This document shows, piece after piece, positions 7,380 through 14,832 of a stretch of DNA of 64,000 nt. This DNA is from an uncultured Oscillospiraceae bacterium. Lineage in GTDB: Bacteria > Bacillota > Clostridia > Oscillospirales > Acutalibacteraceae. The DNA is taken from assembly GCA_900542575.1 (NCBI GenBank), contig UQOE01000003.1, positions 78,789-142,788 on the forward strand, given 5' to 3'. Position numbers and translations under genes: made by a program. The notes beneath the pieces are model-generated. The model made no database searches. It saw nothing but the letters and a program-made list of their open reading frames with translations, and was not told where the DNA came from. The first letter of the stretch is position 1. Each line of letters begins with the position of its first letter.

Positions 7380-8944
7380 AAATCTATCATGGCGACATCC
7401 TGACAGTTGACGCATCCGACTCCGTTGTACACTACCTTGTCGAGGACAAGGGAAAAATCATCTATGTCGGCGACGTACTGCCGGAGGACTATGCCGGCGC
7501 AGAGACCGTAGAGCTGGGCAGCAAGGCGCTCTGCCCCTCCTTCGTCGACTCCCACCAGCACTTTGCGAGCTTTGCAACCTTCAATGCCGGCCTGAATGTC
7601 ATGGAGGCCGAATCGAACGTGCAGATCATGGACTGGGCGAGCGACTTCTACAAGAGAAGCAAATCAAAGACGCTGATTGCCTTCGGCGCCTCGCCGTACT
7701 CCGTGAAGGAGGGGACTCTGGTCAGCCGGGAACAGTTGGACAGCGTATGCCCGGACAAGCCGTTCTTCTTCGTCAAGTACGACGGGCACGCCTGCATCGT
7801 CAACTCCGTTCTGCTGAAAAAGCTCCCGTCGAAAATCAAGAATCTGCGCGGGTACCATCCGGACACCGGCGAGATGAACCAGGAGGCCTTCTTTGCGGTC
7901 TCCGACTATATTACGAATTCCATCGCCATCCCGGAGCTCATCACCAACATGCAGAAGGCGGTGGACTACGAGGTCGGAAAGGGTATTGGAGAGGTCCACA
8001 CCGTATCCGGCGTCGGCTTCCCGATGAACCTTGACATCAGCCTCGAAAAATGGTTTGGCCGCGGGGCCCAGAACGGGTTCCAGCTCCGCGTTTTCTCCCA
8101 GTCCATGGATACGAAAGTTGCCCTGCGCCGCGGTTTCCCGCGGATCGGCGGATGCTTCGCCTGCGCTCTGGACGGGTGCTTCGGCTCCAGGGATGCGGCT
8201 CTGAACGAGCCTTATGAGGGCACGACCGACGACCGAGGCGTCCTCTACTACACCGATGAGCAGGTCATCGATTTCTGCAAGGAAGCCAACCGCGCCGGCC
8301 TCCAGATTGAGATGCACGCCATCGGTGACCGCGCCTTTGACCAGGCCACCCGCGCCCTGAAGGCAGCGCTGGATGATTATCCGCGGGAGGATCACCGCCA
8401 CGGCATCATCCACGACTGCTTCCCGACCGAGGAGGGCATGCAGATCTGCGAGGACTACAACATCTATATGCCGGTTCAGTCCGCCTTCATCGGCTGGAAA
8501 CAGGAGCCGGATGAATATATTCAGAAGATTCTCGGCAGCCGCAGCGAAAAACTCAACCCGCTGCGCACATTCTGGGACCGCGGCATCCTGCTGTCCGCCG
8601 GCTCTGATGCCCCCTGCACCGATCCCGATCCGGTCTCCTGGATCGACCACGCCGTCAACAACCCGAGCATGCCGTCCCAGTCGCTGACTGTACAGGAGGC
8701 GCTTCGCATGTGCACCTATAATGGCTATCTCACGACCTTCGATGAGAAGGAGCGGGGCAGCCTCGAGGCCGGCAAGATTGCAGACATGGTCATCCTGTCC
8801 GATAACCCGTATACCATGGAAAAGGAGAAGCTCGGCTCTCTGAAAGTGGAGAAGACCCTGCTCGGCGGCAAAGAGTACAAGCCGCAGACCGGCAATTTCA
8901 TCACCGCGCTGACCCGCGGGATGGTCTCCAAGGCCAAAATCTGA
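7376..8944 (+). CDS. YtcJ-like amidohydrolase in the ethanolamine operon
   Basis: A 522-residue metal-dependent amidohydrolase of the YtcJ/amidohydrolase-3 type. Metal-ligand motifs are SHQHF near residue 60, FVKYDGHA, EMHAIGDRAF, HGIIHDC and the late SAGSDAP. There is no signal peptide, so it is cytosolic. Its ATG overlaps the eutC stop. Relatives hydrolyse amides or formamides, but no substrate is settled for YtcJ. Coupling to eutBC suggests it frees ethanolamine from an N-acyl or N-formyl derivative; that is inference from position. Confidence 0.85.
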   Translation: MKIYHGDILTVDASDSVVHYLVEDKGKIIYVGDVLPEDYAGAETVELGSKALCPSFVDSHQHFASFATFNAGLNVMEAESNVQIMDWASDFYKRSKSKTLIAFGASPYSVKEGTLVSREQLDSVCPDKPFFFVKYDGHACIVNSVLLKKLPSKIKNLRGYHPDTGEMNQEAFFAVSDYITNSIAIPELITNMQKAVDYEVGKGIGEVHTVSGVGFPMNLDISLEKWFGRGAQNGFQLRVFSQSMDTKVALRRGFPRIGGCFACALDGCFGSRDAALNEPYEGTTDDRGVLYYTDEQVIDFCKEANRAGLQIEMHAIGDRAFDQATRALKAALDDYPREDHRHGIIHDCFPTEEGMQICEDYNIYMPVQSAFIGWKQEPDEYIQKILGSRSEKLNPLRTFWDRGILLSAGSDAPCTDPDPVSWIDHAVNNPSMPSQSLTVQEALRMCTYNGYLTTFDEKERGSLEAGKIADMVILSDNPYTMEKEKLGSLKVEKTLLGGKEYKPQTGNFITALTRGMVSKAKI

Positions 8945-8962
8945 CTGCATCCTTTTATGCTT

Positions 8963-8998
8963 CACCGTGTCCGGACTGGTCCGGGCACGGTGATTTTT
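8963..8998 (+). terminator. Rho-independent terminator of the eut operon
   Basis: Thirteen-base-pair stem CACCGTGTCCGGA/TCCGGGCACGGTG (one wobble) with loop CTGG, followed by ATTTTTTG. Confidence 0.85.
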
Positions 8999-9134
8999 TG
9001 TCATTATTTACAATTTGTAAGTCTGTTTTTGGTGAAAATGTAAATTTGTTCATAATTGCATGATAAAATCAATACCAAATCGGCCATACAGGGAAACGGG
9101 AACCGATATCATCTTCAGAAAGGGGTGCATCCCG

Positions 9135-10499
9135 GTGAATGATCAAATTTATTCCAGCGCCACTCCGGCCATTCAGAAACTGGCAGACCAGGCGCGGAGC
9201 AATGACGTCATCGAGAACGAGCTCTATCAGCAGTACAATGTCAAGCGCGGACTGCGCGACCTCCAGGGGCGCGGTGTCCTTGCCGGACTGACGCACGTCT
9301 CGGAAGTGCGGGCCACGAAAGTGGTGGACGGCGTCCGGGTGCCGGACTACGGCAAACTGGTTTACCGCGGCTACGACATTAAAGATCTTATCCGCGGCAT
9401 CGCCGCCCGGGGAACCTTCGGCTTTGAGGAAATTGCCTATCTTCTCATGTTTGGAACGCTCCCGACCCGGGAGGAACTGGACATCTTTCAGGACCAGCTC
9501 ATCCAGTACCGCAGCCTGCCCACCGGTTTTGTCCGCGACTGCATTATGAAAGCGCCGACCAAGGACCTCATGAATCTGCTCTCCCGCAGTGTCCTTATGC
9601 TCTACGCGTATGACGATAATGCAGACGATGTCTCCCTTCCCAACGTGGTGCGCCAGTGTATGGAACTCATCAGCCGCTTTCCGCTTCTGTCGGTTTACGG
9701 CTATTCCACAATGCGGCACTACCACGACGAGGACAGCCTGTACATTCTCCCGGCGCTGGACCACGGCAGTTTTGCAGAGAACCTTCTGCACCTGCTGCGC
9801 CCCAACGGCACATACAGTGAACTGGAGGCCCGTGCCTTGGACGCGGCACTCATCCTCCATATGGACCACGGCGGAGGAAACAACTCCACCTTTACCACCC
9901 ACGTCGTCTCTTCCTCCATGACGGACACGTATTCCGTCGTGGCGGCGGCTCTCGGCTCTCTGAAGGGCCCGCGGCACGGCGGCGCGAACCGCAAGGTGAC
10001 GGAAATGTTCCGGGACCTCGAGGAGTGCGTCAATGACTGGGAGGACGAAGATGAAATCAATGCGTACCTCGCCGGACTTCTGAACAAAGAGGGGTTTGAC
10101 CACAGCGGTCTTATTTACGGCGTCGGCCACGCGGTCTATTCCAAGTCGGACCCCCGTGCGGAAATCCTTGAGACGTTTACCAGAGACGTCGCAGCGCAGA
10201 AGGGCCGTTCGGACGAATTTCAGCTGCACCAGCGCGTCGCCCGGCTCGCTGTCCGGCAGATTGAGCAGAAGCGGAAAATCTACAAGGGCGTCTGTCCGAA
10301 TGTAGATTATTATTCCGGCTTTCTCTATGAAATGCTCGGCCTTCCGGAAGAGCTCTACACGCCGCTGTTTGCCATGGCGCGCATGGTGGGCTGGAGCGCA
10401 CACCGCATTGAGGAGCTCTCCAACAGCAGCAAGATTACGCGTCCGTCTTTCAAGTCCATTGAGCCGGACCACGAGTATGTTCCCATGGACGAGCGGTGA
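9135..10499 (+). CDS. Citrate synthase
   Basis: A 454-residue citrate synthase condensing acetyl-CoA with oxaloacetate; a 2-methylcitrate activity cannot be excluded. Family blocks are HMDHGGGNNSTFTTHVV, the RHGGANRKV glycine-rich region, YGVGHAVYSKSDPRAEIL with the catalytic His, and PNVDYYSGFLYEMLG with the catalytic Asp. The GTG at 9135 was chosen because AGGGG precedes it by about ten bases; an in-frame ATG at 9060 would add 25 unconserved residues. It stands alone with no other TCA-cycle gene beside it, which suggests glutamate supply in an anaerobe. Confidence 0.93.
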   Translation: MNDQIYSSATPAIQKLADQARSNDVIENELYQQYNVKRGLRDLQGRGVLAGLTHVSEVRATKVVDGVRVPDYGKLVYRGYDIKDLIRGIAARGTFGFEEIAYLLMFGTLPTREELDIFQDQLIQYRSLPTGFVRDCIMKAPTKDLMNLLSRSVLMLYAYDDNADDVSLPNVVRQCMELISRFPLLSVYGYSTMRHYHDEDSLYILPALDHGSFAENLLHLLRPNGTYSELEARALDAALILHMDHGGGNNSTFTTHVVSSSMTDTYSVVAAALGSLKGPRHGGANRKVTEMFRDLEECVNDWEDEDEINAYLAGLLNKEGFDHSGLIYGVGHAVYSKSDPRAEILETFTRDVAAQKGRSDEFQLHQRVARLAVRQIEQKRKIYKGVCPNVDYYSGFLYEMLGLPEELYTPLFAMARMVGWSAHRIEELSNSSKITRPSFKSIEPDHEYVPMDER

Positions 10500-10514
10500 G
10501 AAGTTCGGTATAAT
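10486..10514 (+). promoter_or_regulatory. Promoter of the small FakA-C-like gene
   Basis: TGGACG, exactly 17 bases, TATAAT, overlapping the end of the citrate synthase gene and about 30 bases before the next start codon. Confidence 0.6.
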
Positions 10515-10542
10515 AGGACCAGTTATGACAGGAGGCTTACAC

Positions 10543-10794
10543 ATGATTGACCCAAGATACGACACGCAGCTTCTTCTCGAGGGCGAAGACCTCGACGAGG
10601 ACGAAATCAACGCCTACATCCGCAGCCATTTTAAAGGCGACGAACTTCTGGTCGTGGGCGACGATGAGCTCATCAAACTCCATTTCCACACCAATGAGCC
10701 GTGGAAAATTCTGGAGTATATGAGCACGCTCGGCGAAATTTATGACATCGTCGTCGAGGACATGGACCGTCAGTCCCGCGGCCTGCAGGGCTGA
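10543..10794 (+). CDS. Stand-alone FakA/YloV C-terminal-like protein
   Basis: An 83-residue acidic protein whose sequence resembles only the last part of FakA-type fatty-acid kinases. The recognisable pieces are GEDLDEDEINAYI, GDELLVVGDDELIKLHFHTN and GEIYDIVVEDMDRQ, the pattern that closes the FakA middle/C-terminal region. The ATP-binding DAK2 domain is missing. A good ribosome site (GGAGG), its own promoter and a terminator show it is an independent gene rather than a remnant. A regulatory or carrier-type role is possible but unknown. Confidence 0.7.
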   Translation: MIDPRYDTQLLLEGEDLDEDEINAYIRSHFKGDELLVVGDDELIKLHFHTNEPWKILEYMSTLGEIYDIVVEDMDRQSRGLQG

Positions 10795-10813
10795 GTGAGA
10801 ACCGGTAAGAAAA

Positions 10814-10857
10814 GGGCGCACTGCAGAATTGCTGTTCTGGAGTGCGCCCGGTTTTTT
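10814..10857 (+). terminator. Rho-independent terminator
   Basis: Stem GGGCGCACT/AGTGCGCCC extended by an inner CAGAA/TTCTG pairing, then GGTTTTTTGG. Confidence 0.85.
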
Positions 10858-10879
10858 GGAAAAAACGGCCTTTTCTCAG

Positions 10880-10908
10880 TTGACGAAAGCAACAAACAAA
10901 TGTAGTAT
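10880..10908 (+). promoter_or_regulatory. Promoter of feoAB
   Basis: TTGACG, 17 bases, TAGTAT, about 45 bases before the fusion gene. No clear Fur box was identified by eye. Confidence 0.65.
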
Positions 10909-10967
10909 ATATCTGTTAGTTATCGGAAGGTAACTGGACGAAAAATCAAATGGAGTTGTTGCTGTCC

Positions 10968-13346
10968 ATGACATTACGCGACCTGAAGGTCGGGGAGTCC
11001 GCTCTCATCACGAAAGTGGGAGGCGAAGGTGCCCTTCGTCAGCACTTTTTAGATCTGGGCGTCATCCCCGGCACGAAAGTACAGCTTATCAAATATGCCC
11101 CAATGGGAGATCCCATGGAGCTGCGCATCCACAGCTATGAGCTGACGCTGCGGCTGGCCGATGCGGGAAAAATTGAGGTCAAAGAACTCACGCCGGAGGA
11201 GGCCGAGGAGAATCCGGTCGGCGGCGCGTGGGAGACCGTGCCAAAACCAAGAGAACATCATATGGAGCATCCCGGACTCGGCGAGCCCGGCAAATACCAT
11301 GACAAAGCCCATGAGAACCCGCTGCCGGAGGGCACAAAACTGACTTTCGCACTGGCGGGCAATCAGAACTGCGGCAAGACGACGCTTTTCAATACGCTGA
11401 CGGGCTCGAACCAGCATGTCGGCAACTTCCCGGGCGTCACGGTAGACCGAAAGGACGGCGTCATCAAGCGCCATCCGGAAACCTCTCTAACCGACCTGCC
11501 CGGTATCTATTCCATGTCCCCCTACACCCAGGAGGAAATCGTCACCCGGCAGTTTATCCTGGAGGAACGTCCCAAAGGCATTATCAACATCGTCGACTGC
11601 ACGAATATTGAGCGAAACCTCTATCTGACCATGCAGCTCCTTGAGCTGGATACACCGATGGTCGTCGCCCTGAACTTTGTCGATGAAGTGGTGGAAAACG
11701 GCGGCTCGATCCGCATCAATGAGCTGGAACAGGCACTGGGCGTCCCGGTTATCGCCGCCAACGCCTTAAACGGCGAGGGCGCCGATGAGCTGGTGGACCA
11801 CGCCATCCATGTGGCGCGGTACCAGGAAAAACCGAGGGTGCAGGACTTCTGCGGCGAGAACGACCACGGCGGTGCGGTGCACCGGTGCCTGCACGCCATT
11901 ATGCACTTAATCCAGGATCACGCGGAGAAGGCGAAGATTCCGCTTCGCTTTGCCGCGGACAAGCTCGTCGAGGGCGACAGCCTCATTGAGGAGGCCCTCG
12001 GGCTCGATCAGAACGAGAAGGAGACCATCGAACACATCTGCCGTCAGATGGAGGCGGAACGGGGAATGGACCGCTCTGCGGCTATGGCGGAGATGCGGTT
12101 CGAGTTTATCCGCAAAGTGACCCGACAGGCTGTCGTTAAGCCCCATGAGAGCAAGGAGCGGCGCAGAAGCCAGAAGATCGACCGGGTTCTGACCGGAAAA
12201 TGGACCGCTATCCCGTTCTTTATCCTGATCATGGCGCTGGTCTTTTATCTGACCTTCAATGTCTTCGGCGCCTGGCTGCAGGACCTGATCCAGCTGGGCG
12301 TAGATAAACTGGCAGACCTCACGGCACATGCCATGGCGGCGGGGCAGGTCAACCATGTGCTAACCTCTTTTGTCGTCGACGGGCTGTTCGGCGGCGTCGG
12401 CACGGTCCTGAGCTTCCTGCCGATTATCGTCATCCTGTTCTTCTTCCTGTCCATGCTGGAGGACAGCGGCTATATGGCGCGAATTGCATTTGTCATGGAC
12501 CGGCCCATGCGAAAGATCGGCCTTTCCGGGCGCAGCGTCGTCCCGATGATCGTCGGGTTCGGCTGTTCCGTCCCCGCGGTCATGTCTTCCCGGACTCTGC
12601 CCTCCGAGCGGGACCGCCGCATGACCATCCTCATTACGCCCTACATGAGCTGCTCCGCCAAAATCCCTATCTACGCATTCTTCTCGGCGGCGTTCTTCCC
12701 GGGCAAGAGCTGGCTTGTCATGCTCATCCTTTATTTCCTGGGCATTGTCGTCGGCGTGCTCAACGCCTATATTCAGCGCAGAACGGTGTTCAAGGGCGAG
12801 GCCGTTCCCTTTGTCATGGAGCTGCCGAACTACCGGATGCCCGGTGCGAAGAACACCGGCCGCCTGATGTGGGACAAGACGAAAGATTTCCTGCACCGTG
12901 CTTTCACCATCATTCTCATCAGCACGATCGTCATCTGGTTCCTGCAGACGTTCAACTTCCATTTCCGCCCTGTTGCAGATTCCAGCACAAGCATGCTCGC
13001 CGTCGTGGCCGGCTGGATCACCCCGATCTTCCGCCCGCTCGGATTCGGCGACTGGAGAATTACCACCGCCCTGATCTGTGGCTTTATGGCGAAGGAGAGC
13101 GTCGTCTCCACCCTGTCCATGCTGTTCGGCGGCATGGCTGCGGTCCATACGGCTCTCACCCCGCTGCACGCTGCATCGCTGCTCGTCTTCTGCCTTCTGT
13201 ACACCCCGTGTGTTGCGGCCATTGCATCCATCCGGCGGGAGCTCGGACGCAGATGGGCGCTCGGCGTCGTAGTCAATCAGTGCGTCGTCGCCTGGATCTG
13301 GGCCGGCATCGTTACATTGGTCGGTTCTCTCTGCGGCCTGGCATGA
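10968..13346 (+). CDS. feoB: FeoA-FeoB fusion, ferrous iron transporter
   Basis: A 792-residue inner-membrane Fe(II) transporter with a FeoA SH3-like domain (residues 1-80) joined to FeoB by a His-rich linker (about 80-120). The GTPase domain shows G1 GNQNCGKTTLF, G2 PGVTVDRK, G3 DLPGIYS and G4 NFVD. A helical spacer follows, and the membrane part begins near residue 410 with two Gate-type regions. The start ATG begins exactly at the conserved FeoA sequence MTLRDLK with GGAG about a dozen bases upstream; an in-frame ATG at 10950 would add six residues. FeoC is absent. Confidence 0.93.
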   Translation: MTLRDLKVGESALITKVGGEGALRQHFLDLGVIPGTKVQLIKYAPMGDPMELRIHSYELTLRLADAGKIEVKELTPEEAEENPVGGAWETVPKPREHHMEHPGLGEPGKYHDKAHENPLPEGTKLTFALAGNQNCGKTTLFNTLTGSNQHVGNFPGVTVDRKDGVIKRHPETSLTDLPGIYSMSPYTQEEIVTRQFILEERPKGIINIVDCTNIERNLYLTMQLLELDTPMVVALNFVDEVVENGGSIRINELEQALGVPVIAANALNGEGADELVDHAIHVARYQEKPRVQDFCGENDHGGAVHRCLHAIMHLIQDHAEKAKIPLRFAADKLVEGDSLIEEALGLDQNEKETIEHICRQMEAERGMDRSAAMAEMRFEFIRKVTRQAVVKPHESKERRRSQKIDRVLTGKWTAIPFFILIMALVFYLTFNVFGAWLQDLIQLGVDKLADLTAHAMAAGQVNHVLTSFVVDGLFGGVGTVLSFLPIIVILFFFLSMLEDSGYMARIAFVMDRPMRKIGLSGRSVVPMIVGFGCSVPAVMSSRTLPSERDRRMTILITPYMSCSAKIPIYAFFSAAFFPGKSWLVMLILYFLGIVVGVLNAYIQRRTVFKGEAVPFVMELPNYRMPGAKNTGRLMWDKTKDFLHRAFTIILISTIVIWFLQTFNFHFRPVADSSTSMLAVVAGWITPIFRPLGFGDWRITTALICGFMAKESVVSTLSMLFGGMAAVHTALTPLHAASLLVFCLLYTPCVAAIASIRRELGRRWALGVVVNQCVVAWIWAGIVTLVGSLCGLA

Positions 13347-13359
13347 ACCGAAAATCTAT

Positions 13360-13405
13360 CGGACACTCTATCGGGTAATTCCGGCAGAGTGTCCGTCTTT
13401 TTTTT
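13360..13405 (+). terminator. Terminator of feoAB
   Basis: Ten-base-pair stem CGGACACTCT/AGAGTGTCCG followed by TC and eight T. Confidence 0.9.
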
Positions 13406-13477
13406 GAAAAAAGCTTGCAGGGACAGCCGGAATCGGGCATCATGATAGTGTAAATAACGACATGTGGAGGTGTTAGG

Positions 13478-14665
13478 ATGAATTCATATCCGACCGTTTT
13501 TGTCCACGGCTATCTCGGCTGGGGAGAAGAAGACGCCATGGCCGATGTCCTCGGCTACTGGGGACAGGGGGACGGAAATGTTCTTGCCCATCTGAAGCGG
13601 GAGGGGTATGAGTGCTTTGCCCCATCCCTCGGACCCTATACCGGGGTCTGGGACCGCTCCTGCGAACTGTGGGCGTACCTTTTCGGCGGCCGGGTCGACT
13701 ATGGAAAGGTCCACAGTAAAAAATATGGGCACAAGCGGTTTGGGCGGCTCTATGCCCACGGCGCTCTGGAAGACCTCGGCAGGGCCGAAGGCCATGAAAA
13801 AATGAATCTCATCGGCCACTCCTTCGGCGGACCGACCGTCAAGGCGTTTGCCGACCTGCTCTGCTATGGCAACCCGGAGGAGCGGGAGGGGACCGATCCC
13901 GAAGATCTCTCACCGCTTTTTGCAGGCGGGCACAGCGGCCTGCTCCACTCGGTCACGACACTGAGCGGCGTCAACAACGGGACGACCTTTGACTGCCTGC
14001 CCAACTGGGCCATCCGGCTCGCGACGTATTGGGTGCTCGCCCATTCCGCGGCTTATGGCAATATCATCCACGGCTTCCGCAACCTGGGACTGCAGTATTA
14101 CGGCATCGGGACGGAACCGCATGGAAAACGGCCGGGGATTCCCTCTCTGCTCCGCTCCCTGCGGGGCATCCGCCGGTATGCGGCCAACACCTGGGACACC
14201 GCTACCTATGAGATGACTGTTCCCATGGCCTTTCAGATGAACGAGCGCCAGAAGCCGGACCCGCACGTCTATTATTTCGCCCACCGCGCCAACTGTACCA
14301 AAGTGTTGGTCGGACCCACGCGCTGGCCGGACCGGGAAGTGACCAGTGTCTTCTGCCAGCTGACCTCCGCCTTCATGGGCGTCTATCTGGCACCCCATAT
14401 TCGGCATGCCAGGACAGGCTACGACGTCAACGCCAGATGGTTCCCCAATGACGGCTTTGTCAATGTCATCGGCCAGTCGGCGCCGCTGCAGGCACCGCAC
14501 GAGGAGGGTAGCTTTGGCATGGCTTTCCGGCCGGGTCTCTGGTACAACATGCCGGTTATTCGGGGCGACCACCTCTGGTGGAACGGCATCCACGCCGACC
14601 GCGGCGCGCTGTTCGACTATTACGATCGCATTCTTAGGGCGCTGGCGGAACTGCCGGACGCATAA
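13478..14665 (+). CDS. Staphylococcal-type (family I.6-like) lipase, no signal peptide
   Basis: A 395-residue alpha/beta-hydrolase resembling the mature part of staphylococcal and Geobacillus lipases. Seen are VFVHGYLGWGE at the N-terminus (oxyanion hole region), GGRVDYGKVHSKKYGHKRFG typical of that family, and the nucleophile elbow NLIGHSFGG. A late WNGIHADR carries a plausible catalytic His. Unlike the staphylococcal enzymes there is no signal peptide or propeptide, so a cytosolic esterase role is likelier than secreted fat digestion. Start ATG follows GGAGGTG. Single-gene unit between two terminators. Confidence 0.85.
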   Translation: MNSYPTVFVHGYLGWGEEDAMADVLGYWGQGDGNVLAHLKREGYECFAPSLGPYTGVWDRSCELWAYLFGGRVDYGKVHSKKYGHKRFGRLYAHGALEDLGRAEGHEKMNLIGHSFGGPTVKAFADLLCYGNPEEREGTDPEDLSPLFAGGHSGLLHSVTTLSGVNNGTTFDCLPNWAIRLATYWVLAHSAAYGNIIHGFRNLGLQYYGIGTEPHGKRPGIPSLLRSLRGIRRYAANTWDTATYEMTVPMAFQMNERQKPDPHVYYFAHRANCTKVLVGPTRWPDREVTSVFCQLTSAFMGVYLAPHIRHARTGYDVNARWFPNDGFVNVIGQSAPLQAPHEEGSFGMAFRPGLWYNMPVIRGDHLWWNGIHADRGALFDYYDRILRALAELPDA

Positions 14666-14683
14666 TTTTATCAGATCAATTGC

Positions 14684-14720
14684 TGCACCTGGCTGCTCTC
14701 GGGGAGCCGGGTGCTTTTTT
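14684..14720 (+). terminator. Terminator of the lipase gene
   Basis: Stem GCACCTGGCT/AGCCGGGTGC (one wobble) followed by six T. Confidence 0.85.
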
Positions 14721-14832
14721 GACAATTTTTAGGAAATTTGGAATAGCATCTGAACTTTTTGTGCAAATTGACGGCAAACCGGACGGCTGACATCGGGTAC
14801 AATAAAACCAGCGACAGAAAGGAAGTGTGGTT

